A stretch of 64,000 nt of DNA from Cavenderia fasciculata (lineage: Eukaryota > Evosea > Eumycetozoa > Acytosteliales > Cavenderiaceae). The DNA is taken from positions 1,178,001 through 1,242,000 of the forward strand of contig NW_004457735.1 in assembly GCF_000203815.1 (NCBI RefSeq). Reading direction: 5' to 3'. Shown here piece by piece: positions 35,936-48,221 of the stretch. Positions within the stretch are counted from its first letter, which is position 1; each line of letters begins with the position of its first letter. The notes beneath the pieces were generated by a model. That model searched no databases. It saw only the letters and a program-made list of their open reading frames with translations, and was not told the origin of the DNA. Made by a program: the position numbers and the translations under genes.

Positions 35936-38900
35936 TGACACCTATTCAATACTCTAAACAACAATTTTTGGAAACTGCACTTTCTCATTCTCGAAACCAA
36001 ATTTGCAACAACAATCGTCAATTATATCTAAATCTTTATCACCATTTTCAACCAATACTGGAAAATGAAGAAAATCCTCTTTCCTATTCATTGGTGGAAG
36101 TATTGTATTCAGTATTGTTTAGCATGTCGTTCCCACACATGATTACAAAAGTGCCACATCAAATCGGTCATGACATTTTGGCTTGTGCCTATATTCTGTA
36201 AATTATCAAAAATCCACAATCAGACCTTGAAACATTCAAGAGACACTTGAAATGCGCAGCCATTCCAAACTGGTGTTTTGAAGTGCTTGATTATTACTTT
36301 AATCAGCAATTCCTCAACCTCAGAATAACTCCAGTCTCCAATGGCGAGTACAAAATCCCCAACGATCCACCTCCTGGTACCACTCATGCCTTTTTAGTTT
36401 CTTATCCAAAGAGATTAAACATTGGCAAGTACTATCTTCCCATCCCTTTGCTCAACAAAAAGATGGACACCTCTTATGTAGTGGCCATTTTCGAGATGGG
36501 TAACATTGTAATTGAATCAAGACCTGGATTGTACCTTGCCTTTTTAAAGTACCCCACGAATGAAAAAATGCCTGTAGGAGAATATATCAAAAATATTTTC
36601 AAACCATCTACATTTGTAAATGACTTGGTTGATCTAAAAAATTTGAAATATGATTGTGTATGTATAAACAAAAAAGAAAAAAAAAGAAAAAAAAGAGAAA
36701 ATGTTTTAATTTTATTATTATTATTTTTTTTAGATTAATTTAGATCATTGGCTAACGAGTTTGGAAAAACATGATAATAGAATGATATCACTTCATGGAA
36801 ATACCATTCCTAAACGAAAGATTATCAATCAAATAGTCAATGGTTCTTACCAACCAAATGGAATGAATGCATCTGGATCTACTTCTACCACTTCTACTTC
36901 TACCACCACCAACTCTATCATTGATGAAGACGATGGACCAACATATCGATACGTTTGGTTACTGTCAAGAGAAAGTACAGAGTCACAGGCTAAACGATCA
37001 ACAGCAATGATCAACCAATTAGCTCTGGTCATAAATGCATTCCTTTTCATCAAAAAAGTTGGGCTACCAGATGATCCAGACGATGTGACATACTTTCCAA
37101 GACTGATACTAGAGATTATCAGTAGCTTTCGATTTTCGATCGATGAGCGTTTCCAAATGAACATTTTCATGAAATGTTCTAATCTCAATGATGTTGTTGT
37201 GGGTGCATCTCTTGAACGTATTTCTAGAAGAAAGCCAGACTATATTCAATTACGACAACATTTAAAAGTCAAGAAAATGAAAATGGTGATCTTGATGGCT
37301 CCAAAGGATTTGGTTGGAGATGGAAACCTATCAATGATGGTCGATTTTGGACAAAATCGAGTTTACTATGCCACAATGAAAGAGGATTGGAAGACTGCCA
37401 AATGGGAGCTCGAAATATCAGACCTAGATGAGTTTGAGGCGTTTCAGGTCAAAATCGAAGACACCTTTGACTCTTATCTTCAACTTGTTGCTCAATTGTC
37501 AGTCATTGGTAAAAGAACTAGTAAAATGAGATTCAAGAAACCTGAAGTCGACATTTTCAGAGCTGCTTTAGATATTCCTATCAAGAAATCAAATGTTTGC
37601 ACTCACAAGAACTTCACCCAATGGTATTTCAAACCGAGTATCAAAGTCCAATACAACTCAGTTGAATTACATCTACTCTATTTTTCCAACCATTCAACAA
37701 GTAAGAGCAATAGAAGGTGTTCGAGCCAATACCTATATGCCAAGAAATGAAAGAATCAACAATGAATCTGATGAAACGGAATCTGATGATAAAGATGAAG
37801 ATGAATTTGACAATGGTAAAGATGAATGGGAATCAGATCCAAGCCAAGAGGATTTTGATCATTTTGGATTTGACAAAGAAATTCAAGATTGGGAAAATGG
37901 TAACTATTAAATCTATTTATCTATTTTATCTATTAATTTTTTTAACAATCTATTCATTTAAAGAATTAGACGAGTTTCCAGCATGCAAAGAAATTCGAGA
38001 CTTTGACAACAATGGAGAAAATTTTACATGTATCTCGACAGGTATTGATAGATTGATAAGAGGTCTAACATTTTTCAAACAATTAAATACCACCTCTTCT
38101 AAAAAGAAATGTCAAGTAGTCACTCTTCACCCACAATACGATTTCATCAAAAAGGTTCACACGCCTACCTATATATTGGAAACTCTCAATCGTATTCGAG
38201 CTTGGTTAGGATACCCCCCAATCACTGATCCAGAACTATTGAAAAGAATCAAAAACTATTCCGATTTTGTCACTTTTTTCATTGGCCGAGAAAGCTCCTT
38301 CAAAGCTCGTTTCAATATTATTACTTTTAGCTGGGAGTCTAGTCAGCTTTTGTATCCTGCCATTATCGACCAAGACAGCGAGAAGGACTTTACAATGTCT
38401 GTTGCCAGATCGGAATTGTTTGTCGACAATGTGCATCGTCATATTATGCCCTACTCGAGATATTTTTCCAACATTGAATCAATTGTTGGTGCTGGAAGAT
38501 CGGGCTCCTACGACACTACTAGAAATCTTACAATGTCGGTAAAAGACTGCATCAATTCAGCTTTATCATTTTGTAAAGTGTCTCAAGAGGTCAGAGACCA
38601 GTTTTCTGCCGCCATCTCAGAGGCCTCTGCAACATTTCACAATGAATCTTTTGTAGGCAAAGCAATTACCAATGCCACCAAAGAGATTAGAACCTTGAAA
38701 ATACAGTAAGAAAGATAAAAAAAACAACAATTGGAAAAAGGTAATTTTATTCTAACATACTTTTTTTCTTTTTTTCTTTTTTTCTTTTTTTCTTTTTTTC
38801 TTTTCTTTTCTTTTTATTTATTAGAGGAGAGGCTTTTTATCATCAAGCCAAAGATTATGATCCAAAAATCGATTATGAAACTGTCCAGAAGGATCAAAAT

Positions 38901-39179
38901 GACAAGAATAGCAATAATATTCCAACATTTCAACGTCACGAAAGACCCAAATGCATAAAGTGCAAACATCATATGAACCAGCGCTTAAGCCCCTATTGCT
39001 CAGAAAAGTGTATCTTGGACCATAATAAAGACCCAGAGGATTATATGCAAAGGTGTTTTGTTTGTAACACTTTGTACTTTCAAGACAACAAAACTGGTGA
39101 TTTTTGTCTAGAGTGCTACAGTAACCGAGCAAACAATAGAAGAAATATTCAACGTGAAAATGAAAGAGGTAATAGATAA
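34889..39179 (+). CDS. Unknown large protein with basic N-terminal signal and C-terminal zinc knuckles (frame interrupted)
   Basis: I do not recognise this family. Exons run about 34889-36657, 36734-37899, 37964-38705 and 38825-39179 with good splice sites, roughly 1,340 residues. The start MTPPKKKIKD looks like a nuclear localisation signal. A Thr/Ser run, a strongly charged Arg/Glu/Lys helix (about 35500-35700) and an Asn run follow; the middle (DDPDDVTYFPRLILEI..., ISRRKPDYIQL) looks globular. The end carries four Cys pairs (CIKC, YCSEKC, CFVC, CLEC), enough for two zinc ions in a treble-clef or MYND-like fold. As given, the frame changes near 35.29 kb and 37.67 kb and one stop interrupts it at 36199. 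Intact splice sites and conserved-looking sequence on both sides suggest sequencing errors or a very recent pseudogene. The function cannot be guessed. Confidence 0.6.
35910..35937 (+). repeat. (AAT)n coding run
   Basis: AAT repeats coding an Asn tract in the unknown protein; typical dictyostelid trinucleotide run. Confidence 0.85.
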
Positions 39180-39688
39180 ATAATTAAAAATATAATAAAT
39201 AATTAAATAAATAAATAAATAAATGTAAAAAAATCAAATTTGATAAAAACCACTTTTGTCGTTTTCATTATTCGGTTCATTTCGCTTTTAGTTGTTTCTT
39301 TCTTTTATATACAAATATAGATTACAGATGAATACTAAAATTCACCGAATCCAAATTTTAATACCCTTTTGTTTGGAATTGGTACAAGAGATCTCGATCA
39401 ATTAGTATATACTATAGATAATAAAAAAATAATTAGATTATTTATTTATTTATTTTAATTGGTATTTCAAAAGGAAGTAGTATCTGGTCTGAAAGCCTTT
39501 CATTTCGATTATTTTAAATAATACTTGAAAAAAATGTCTTGTGTATAACTTTTTTTGATGTTATAATTAATTTTTTATTATTTCTTTGGTAACAATGGAA
39601 GAAGACGAAAATATCTATCTCTATCAGATTTCATGAACCACTCTCAACCAGTGCTCGTTTTCATGTAGCAAATGTTTTCGCAAAGTAT
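39180..39688. other. Short spacer, possible 5' part of next gene
   Basis: A/T-rich. The frame used by the next small gene stays open upstream to about 39600 but without an ATG, so an exon border or an unread start may lie here. An ATG at about 39328 opens a 25-codon frame (MNTKIHRIQILIPFCLELVQ) that resembles the start of dictyostelid family proteins; I could not connect it by splicing. Confidence 0.4.
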
Positions 39689-40011
39689 ATGGATACTTCA
39701 CTGTCTACCCTTATACACCAGACTGGTCCTTTAATGGAAATTGATCCTAAAAGATTTAAACTTGAAAACCTCCCTCAACCATTATTAAACTTTGATTTCA
39801 AAAGTGCCGAGGTATTTCATGCTGTTATATGCTCCTTTTCACATGAAACTAGTAGGTATATACCCAACTATCTATCTATATTTTAAAAATAACTTTTAAT
39901 GATCTATTTAATTTAGATTTAGGAGGTATGAAACCACCTTTAGAACAAGGCAATAGAATTTTTGAATATCGTTCGACCCGTGTTGGATGGATTTGGGTTA
40001 CCAAGTATTGA
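39689..40011 (+). CDS. Small unknown protein, 5' end uncertain
   Basis: Exons 39689-39851 and 39917-40011, joined in frame through a 65-base GT..AG intron; at least 85 residues from the first in-frame ATG. The product includes MDTSLSTLIHQTGPLMEID and ends EYRSTRVGWIWVTKY. No motif is recognised. Sequence upstream of the ATG in the same frame (FHEPLSTSARFHVANVFAKY) also looks coding, so the true start is probably further 5'. It may be a remnant or part of a larger gene. Confidence 0.45.
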
Positions 40012-40185
40012 TATCATAAATATAATGAATGACCTACATTGTTTTATTGTAAAAATACTACCAAATGTTTTCTTTTTTCCCAGTTCTTTCTTACAAATTA
40101 TTTTTAATAACAATATTCATATAAAGTATTGAAATCGATTGTTTATGAATATGTAATAACTTTATATGTATATATACTTTTTATA

Positions 40186-42438
40186 ATGTGTCAATTTAAA
40201 CAAGTTTTATGTAATCTATATCTATTAAGATTGATCGGAAAAGAGATTAATCTACAAAGTAGAATCAATGCAAGAGATGTCATTCGAAACAGACTGATGA
40301 ATGTACCAATCAAAGAGAGCGATCTTCATCGTAATCGATTGGAAAGAGATGAACAGTTGTATGGCACCAAGACACAGCCATTCGATATCAACGCTCTCCG
40401 TCACCCAGATCTATTGATCAAAAGATTTCATCAAGCAAACAATGTAGAATGGATGTTACGTAATGGTTATATTTATCTGCTAAGAGATCGTTTGAGAATG
40501 TTTATTAAACGACAAAAAGAAAAAGAAGAAGATGAAGACAGGAATGAAGAGTCAAGAGCATATTATAGATTGGATATGGAAGGGTTATGGTATCGTTATA
40601 TTACACCGACCAATTTGGATATTTTATCGGATAGAGATATCAAGAGACTTGTTCAATTGGCCATTTACAACCTAGACGATGAAATCAGTCTAGCAACGAG
40701 GATGAAAGGTATCACGCGATCTGGTAACGTCAGACTTTTCCAGATTGCATTGGCCAACATCAAACCATCGGCCTATCAATACTTCCTCAGAGATATTCTT
40801 CAAGATAGTTGTGAGGTTGGTAGTATCCAGATTCATGAAGAAATATTGAGGTATGACAAGAAACCAGTCACCAAGGCTGAACTATACGCATACCTCTACT
40901 ATTCTTTATATAATCGTCAAAAGGATATGGTCCGTTATCTATTGGAGAAATATGGACGACCAAACACAGCATACACAAGTTCATCCAGCTTGTACGACTG
41001 TCTTTATCATTTGCTAGAGACCAATGACCCAGAAATGTACAATCTATTGGTAATTGAAAAAAGAATTGTTTTTGATACAACAATATCACAGTATCTCGAT
41101 TACTATGCTTCGACTTTACAAAATATCACCACTGTAACCAAACAACATGTCGAAATGTTACAACTAGTCAAAACTCTTCGTCATGGTCTACCAAGAAATT
41201 TGGATTATATCTCTGATACCCTCATACAAATAGTAAAAGAGAATCCTCTTCACTCGATAGCGTTTAATGACGGGCACAAATTCGATCAAATTACTAGGAT
41301 ATTAGAATCATTAGAATTAATAATGATGAATATTGGAATGGAACCAAGTAAATTGCTATGTCAAGCATTTGATAAAGCTTTAAATTCCATCCAAAAAACA
41401 TTCAAAAGTGTAATCATCACCGAATACATGTACAATCATGTTTGTCCAATGATCAATAATGGTCCAATGTTACTTTTCGATGCTACATGCAAATCTGGTG
41501 ATTTGTCAAGTGTAAAGTGGATTTATCAAAAACTAGTCGACGATCAAATTCACATTCAATTTAACCAGGTCACTCACAGTGAAGAGGTATTCAAGTTTTT
41601 AGAAACAAAGTTTGATTTCACCACTAAATATCTCACTAGAATGTTGGAAGAAGCAATAGAGATTAATGACTTTGGACTCGTCTATCAAGTGTTGTACCAC
41701 CACATTGACAAACTTCAAATTCTTCCCAAACACATATTTGTCAATGCTCTATGTACATGCAACCTAGAGATTGTCAGTTATCTGTTGGAAACCTATCATC
41801 TTCAAGTTGAATGCTTTGTCTTTGACGACAGAGATCTTTTTAAAATATTTGAAAATAGTAGAGTAGTATACTTTTTCGTTAAACATTTTAAAAAACTTGC
41901 TTCATGGATGATAGATATGAATGGATTCTTTAGGTTCAAGGTTGAAGACATTGTATCACTCGCAATCTATTACAACCGTATGGATATTGTCCAATACTTT
42001 CAACCTCAAACCATTTGTGGTGGACTGGAACAGTACTTGGGGACATCAGAGGAAATGCTCACTTTGGTCTTTGGTCGTCTACCACATCACCAACAATTAA
42101 AAGATCGAGCATGGATGGATCTTGGAAGAATTGGCAGTATCAAATTGCTAGAAAGAGTACTATCACAATTTCCTCGCCAAACCATTCAAACTAAATTCTC
42201 TGATATCTTTTATGGTGCCTATTCTCATGGAAACGCCAACGTTATCAATTATCTTGAAGAGAAATATAATTTACACTACAATGAGAGGATATACAAGAAA
42301 AACATCAAAATTCTATTATCAAACAATCAATTTCATTTATTTAAAACAAATGATTTGGTTCGAACTTATGTTGAATCTTGTCAATTAAAAATCTCTTCTT
42401 TTAGTGATCAAGTATTAATAACAATAAAAAAATATTAA
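40186..42438 (+). CDS. Degenerate ankyrin-like dictyostelid family protein
   Basis: At least 750 residues from the ATG at 40186. The frame stays open somewhat further 5', and an exon may lie at about 40081-40125 (FLQIIFNNNIHIK is like the usual start of this family), so the N-terminus is uncertain. The protein is built of helix pairs of about 30 residues that resemble weak ankyrin repeats: AYLYYSLYNRQKDMVRYLLEKYG, LFDATCKSGDLSSVKWIYQ, ALCTCNLEIVSYLLETYHL and YGAYSHGNANVINYLEEKYN. Large families of such proteins are known in Cavenderia and Heterostelium genomes with no assigned role. Ankyrin-type solenoids usually bind other proteins. No signal peptide or membrane segment is clear in the conserved part. 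Confidence 0.75.
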   Translation: MCQFKQVLCNLYLLRLIGKEINLQSRINARDVIRNRLMNVPIKESDLHRNRLERDEQLYGTKTQPFDINALRHPDLLIKRFHQANNVEWMLRNGYIYLLRDRLRMFIKRQKEKEEDEDRNEESRAYYRLDMEGLWYRYITPTNLDILSDRDIKRLVQLAIYNLDDEISLATRMKGITRSGNVRLFQIALANIKPSAYQYFLRDILQDSCEVGSIQIHEEILRYDKKPVTKAELYAYLYYSLYNRQKDMVRYLLEKYGRPNTAYTSSSSLYDCLYHLLETNDPEMYNLLVIEKRIVFDTTISQYLDYYASTLQNITTVTKQHVEMLQLVKTLRHGLPRNLDYISDTLIQIVKENPLHSIAFNDGHKFDQITRILESLELIMMNIGMEPSKLLCQAFDKALNSIQKTFKSVIITEYMYNHVCPMINNGPMLLFDATCKSGDLSSVKWIYQKLVDDQIHIQFNQVTHSEEVFKFLETKFDFTTKYLTRMLEEAIEINDFGLVYQVLYHHIDKLQILPKHIFVNALCTCNLEIVSYLLETYHLQVECFVFDDRDLFKIFENSRVVYFFVKHFKKLASWMIDMNGFFRFKVEDIVSLAIYYNRMDIVQYFQPQTICGGLEQYLGTSEEMLTLVFGRLPHHQQLKDRAWMDLGRIGSIKLLERVLSQFPRQTIQTKFSDIFYGAYSHGNANVINYLEEKYNLHYNERIYKKNIKILLSNNQFHLFKTNDLVRTYVESCQLKISSFSDQVLITIKKY

Positions 42439-42761
42439 TATTAATAATAATAATAATAAAATATTAATATTAATTGGATATATTGGAATTTCCGAAAATA
42501 AATAATAAAATTAAATATTTATTTACAAATTTGGATACTAGGGAAAGAAAAAAAAAAGTAAATCTGTGTAAAGAGACAGATGACTTTAAAAGAGGAGGGA
42601 GGTGGGGAAATAAATATGTTGTTGGTTCAAAGAGGTCTATTATAAATAATGAATCTATACAATAATATTTGAAGATGCGAAAAGTTGATGTTTGGCCGTT
42701 GGTTGGTTGGTTGGTTGGTTGGTTGTGTTGTAATATTTAAATTTCTATCTATTTGTTGTTT
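42439..42761. other. Spacer between convergent genes
   Basis: 3' flanks of the ankyrin-like gene (+) and the Asn/Ser-rich gene (-), with AATAAT runs near 42440-42470 and a (TTGG)n run at about 42700-42724. No gene seen. Confidence 0.6.
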
Positions 42762-44800
42762 TTAGGAACAAATAATATTATTAATATTCATAACACCAGT
42801 TTTAACATCAGAGCAAGAAAATCTTCTTTTCTTGACACGGGTGTTATCATCTGAGAGATCGGCTACCATCGATGATGGCACTTCTGGTGGATCACTTAGA
42901 CTTTGAAAACTATTTGGATGGGATGGATGGTTCTCGCTAATGATGGTTGGAGAGGAAGAGTCTTGTTGGTCTTCCAACTCTTCAAATTGAGTGGCAGTCA
43001 TTGCCAAGGCATCCAATGAAGAAACGGCACAAAGGCTTTCGACACTTGAGGTTCTGGTAGTTGTAGTGGTGGTTGTAGTGGTGACTGGAGTGGCGGTGGT
43101 GGTGATGTTACGGATATTGTTTGTACAATCGGTGGTATTTAAAATGCTATTATGAGAGATTGATCGGGTTCTGTGTGTTGTAGTAGAGAATGGAGAGCTT
43201 TTTACATTGATTTGTTGAACACCATTAATTTGGTGGTTATTGCTATTATTATTATTAGTATTGTTGTTGTTGTTGTTGATGTTGTTGTTGGTAATGATTA
43301 AAGTGGAGTTTGAAGAATTCGATGATTCATCTTCAGAATCACTTTGATCGTCGAATGATATTTGAGGTGAAGAATTTGAAATGGGTGACATTGATGGGAT
43401 CTCACCATCAACACCATGGAGGGCGGCAAGGGCAGAGGCAGTAGCCGAACTATGATACTTTTTATATTTCTTTCTACCCCCACTTGAAATTGGTGTGGTT
43501 GAAGTACTCGAGAAATCTTCAATCTTGGCCGAATTTCCATTTGAAGTAAATACTTTAGTAATACTAGTTGGATAACAAAAAGTATTCTAAAAATAAATAA
43601 TAAAATTAAATAAATATTAATATTTTTTTTCTTTTTCTTTTTTCTTATTCTTATTTTTTCTTTTTTTTTTTTACTTACACTAATAACTTTAAATTCAACA
43701 AGATAACCAATAGCACCAAAGAGAGTAGTGATAAAGGACATATTTTGAATTGGATTTTCAATCCATAATCCAACTACTTTGGAGAACTTTTCTTGCTTTT
43801 GACTACCAAATGTAGATTTAAAGAGTGGTAGACTATTGCAAACGTCCCAGAGTTGTTTGCGAGACGAAGAGGAGAGAGCGTCGAGTTGGGGACTCCAATA
43901 GTCTAAAAGGGCCAATTGTTGTACTACGGATTGGAACGAGATACCCCAGAGATTGGATGTGGTCAATTGTGGGATGAGATATGGATTGGATGGGACTGTA
44001 CTCTCGTCGTCTTGAGTCTGTGGCGAAAACTCCTTAAAGAGGTTAAAGTTCTTTTGTTGGGCACTGACAAAGGCCAAGTTTAACATTTGGAGGGCTTGAA
44101 AGTGTGGTGTTTGTTCATTGATTAACGTGTTGAGAAAGGGTGTGATCTTGGCAGACGATCTGCTATCGAAAAGTGGGATCTCTGGCAAGGACAAATCGGA
44201 AATATCAATACCAAAGGAATCACGAACACTCAAATCAGCAAACTCTCTCCACACGTGTGAACGAGCAGATGGTGAGCACTTGTCAATTTTCTTGCACATT
44301 TCTCGGAGATTGCAAATAATAGTATCCAATTTTTGGATGGTTGATAAACTATTGGTAGATGACGAAGAAGAAGAGGTGGTAGGTTGTTGTTGTTGTTGAG
44401 AGGAAGTAGAAAATGTAAACTTGTTTCCAAAAACGGCCGACAATGAAGAAGATGAAGATGAAGATGTCATAGAAGATGGAGAAGAGGCGATTGGTGGAGA
44501 GGAAATGGCTGGGGATTGAATGTCATCGATCAAAAGTGGGGAATTTGACCTTGAAGACGATGTCGATCTAATTTGTTGAGAGTATCCATGTTGATTATTC
44601 GAATTGTTATTATTATTATTGTTATTATTATTATTGGTTGTGAATGGAACTCTGGTATCTTCGTCGGTAGATATCATATCATCCAAAGATCTCTTGTGTG
44701 GTTGATTATATGATATGATTTCTATATTATTGAAATTCTTATTCTTTTGTTTTTGGTTATGATTATGGTGGTTTAGATTATTAATTGAATTGGATGTCAT
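42762..44800 (-). CDS. Asn/Ser-rich unknown protein with a conserved-looking helical core
   Basis: Exons 44800-43679 and 43586-42762; 648 residues. I do not recognise the family. Low-complexity Asn, Ser and Gln runs flank a helical core of about 210 residues (about 165-375), from STIQKLDTIICNLREMCKKID through SHVWREFADLS and LLDYWSPQLDALSSSSRKQLWDVC to FGAIGYLVEFKVIS. It continues over the intron as NTFCYPTSITKVF. The tail has a basic patch (GGRKKYKKYH) and acidic Ser-rich stretches. This makeup is common in dictyostelid nuclear regulators, but that is inference only. The gene has an unusually long upstream gene-free region (4.5 kb), which suits complex regulation. Confidence 0.75.
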
Positions 44801-44866
44801 TTTGGAAAAAAAAGATAAACTATGAATATTTACAAAAAAAAGGTTGGTAATATTATAATTAATATT

Positions 44867-44899
<33 letters not shown>

Positions 44900-46648
44900 T
44901 ACAAAGGTTGGTAATATTATTATTATTATAATTATTATTATTATTATTATTATTTACAAATGGTTGGGTAGTGAGAAAAAAGAAAGAAGAATTTCTATTA
45001 ATAAAACTGTGTCGATCAATATTGATAATTATTTTTGTGTACAATGAGAATAACAATGAAATTAATTATATACAACATAATATAAATAAATAAAAAAAAC
45101 TATTTATAAACTATTAACGACGATTATTTGGTTGGTAGTTGGTTGTTGGAAATAATTAAAGGAAGTTGTACAACAATAAATAAATAAATAATAGATAGAT
45201 ACAAATAATGATGATGAACAAAAAAAAAATCAAAAAAAGATGTTGGTAAAACTATTAATTACTTAAAAATCTATCTATTGCGCAAGTGCAAAAGTTGGTG
45301 GTTATAAAAGAAGTTGAAATATTATCTGTAGATAAAACTTTAAAAAAATAAATGTGGGAGATTGTGTAACACTGGTAAAACTAAAAAAAAAAAAACTAAG
45401 ATATTTAATTATTTAAATGTGTGTGTGTATGTGTGTATGTATAAATGAAGTTGTAGTTGTTTAAGTGGATAAAACGTAAAAAATAGCTATGCGATCCTAA
45501 CCATCAACCTCCCCTTTTTGATGTTGGTTGGTTGGCCTTGTCACCCACCAATCACGGCGATACTTTATCGCGCAAGTAAATAAATTTAATTAAAATTAAT
45601 TAAAACTTGGGAAGAATCAACGAAGATGTAGTAAGTAGTAAGTAGAGAAGTAAGGACCGTACTGGTACCAACCACCACACAAAAAAAAAGTATGATGTTG
45701 TTCTAAATTGGTGGTTGGAACTACTTCCTCTTAAACTCTTATGGTAATTGATTACGAAAGAAGAACAAGATAGATTGTAAAAAAAAAAAAAATCTGATTT
45801 TTTTTTTTAAAACTTCATCTTTATCTGTTACGTAAAATCTAGAACATTCTCTGAAAATGCAACCATGCTTTAATTTACCTTTCTCTCTCTTTTGAGTCAC
45901 ACAAACAGGTATTATGTAATAATTTGATGTAATGTTACAATTGATGAATGAGAAAAAATAATAATTAAAACAACAAGTTGATTGATTTGGGGTTGGTTGA
46001 ATTGGATTGTCGAACACATCAACAAGATAATTTGATAAATATCAAACAAAAGTGTTGTCGTAGTCAGAGAAGATGAGAGATAAGAGTAAGCCAATATATA
46101 ACCACAAAAAAAAAGGGTATTCCTTCCTTAAATGGGTTTACTCGGTTTGGAGATGACCAAGATGGGTTTTCTCGGGTTTGTTGTTGTGATGGGCTTGCCC
46201 ACGAGGATTAGTGCCAAACCTGGTGTGTATCAACCCAAAATATAGATAGATAGAAGTAAGGTCGGGGAGTGGGAGAGGAGGTAACAAGCCCAATCTCTTT
46301 TTTTAAGAATGGGGAAAAAGTTGATGAAAAGGCATGTTCCCCGATTTCGTAAGGGGAGAGATGAAGTGTTGACTACTTTGCGAGTGTTTGATGATTACCT
46401 TGAATTGGGGTGTGCCTGTGAAGAATATAGATATATAAAATTCTTCAATGTGTGTGTGTATGTTTAACTGTGTAACTATAACTATCTGTGAATGAGATGA
46501 ATTAAAAGTTATCCTGCAGCGAGTGCTCGTGTACTGTACCCAACTAAAAGAATCTGATCTGCTTTAGGCTTTCGCTTGTTCAAATGGACAAAGATTTTTA
46601 TAGATTTTTTTCGTTAATTTGTCAGACACGAGAAATAGAGGGGACTGG

Positions 46649-46699
46649 GATCTAGTTAATTAATCAAAACAGCCGACGTCTGATACCATGAACTAGATC
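46649..46699. repeat. 9-base inverted repeat with 33-base loop
   Basis: GATCTAGTT at 46649-46657 and AACTAGATC at 46691-46699 can pair perfectly. It lies in a higher-complexity part of the gene-free region. Confidence 0.7.
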
Positions 46700-48221
46700 T
46701 GGTTCAATTCACGCTATCTTTAGCCTTTTTTTGTACAGTCGACAAGATATTTTCAAATAACAAGTGGTGTAAAAAGAAAGTATGAACTACTCGATTCGAT
46801 AACATTAAGTATCACAATAAAAGATGATGATAACAAATAGGGGACAAAAGAAGAAGAAGAGAAGAAGAACCACAAACACAATCACAGATTCATTCTATCT
46901 TTTTAAGAAGAAGAACTGAACCACCAGGTTACTCTTTTCATCCTTTTTCTCTTTACTATCAGAATATTGAATTGAATTGAATTGATATGATAGGACAGAA
47001 TTCTTTCACGAGAAAACAAACAACAAATAATGACTTTGATTGATGTATAATGACGATTACAATGATATTTACCTTTTGGGTTGTGGAAATTGAATCTGTT
47101 TGAATCTGTTTTACAATTGGTGTATGGTTAGTTACTTTTTCTATATAGAATAGAGAGTAGAGAGAAAAAAAATAATAATAATAATATTGCAAAATATATA
47201 ATTATATAAAAAGATTGATTAAAGTTAGAATCGAAAAGTAAAATAATAATAAAATAATAATAAATAAATTAAAAAAGAAAGAGTGGAGTGAGATGAGATG
47301 AATGTAATTGGATTGGTTAAGAATATATCTCTTCTACTCTACTACTTGTTCCATTCCCTATTTTCAAAAGTATAAATTAAAAGAGGAAGATATTTTATGG
47401 CATCGTGATTATTTGATTTCTCAACACACACATCCACCTACACCTTTAATCTTGATCACCTCCCTCATCCTATCCTACCTTTGTACACTTTTTATTTCTG
47501 TATGAATGAATGGGATAGAATGGAAAGGCAAACATAAAATATACAAGTTTGTGGTCATTGGCAATTGAAAACCCCATTGTCATGAATCCAATGATTGTGT
47601 TCAAATATACTCCTCCTCCTCTTCCTTTCAACAATCACCCACACATGCTCGAAATATTAAAATAATAAATTCCACAGGGAGGGGATCGATGTAGGGTGGT
47701 TCATATCTTCTTTACGATCATCCCTCCAATCAAAAACAAGCGAAAAAATCTGGATTTTTAGGGGTGGTTCCACAAAAAAAAGTTGATTGGTGGTGCTGAT
47801 CCTATCATATCAATAATATTGATGAATAAGATAGATAGAATCGGTGTCTTTGGAAACAAAAATATATACACAATAAAGAAGAAAGAATAGGATTTTTTTT
47901 TTTAACAAGATAATCTTACTTTTTGTTTTTTTTTTTTTGGTTTTACAAAAGTGGTATTTACAAATATTAATGGTACAATGAATATAATGATTGGCAATGA
48001 TGATGATGGATTATATATATATAAAAAGATATTATTAATTTTAATTTATGAATTATGAATTATGAAATATGATTCTGGGTTTTAAAATGGTACAATAAGG
48101 AAATATTACAAGATTTACAAATGATGAAGATGTGGATAGATTAACAATGTAAAGATATATCTATATTTGTTGTTGTTGTTGTGGAATTAATTAAATAAAT
48201 AAAAGTAGAATTGAGGAATTT

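Noticed and set aside
36199-36224. Possible 26-base GT..AG intron that would remove a stop in the unknown gene
   Set aside because: Far shorter than any other intron here and it does not restore the downstream frame.
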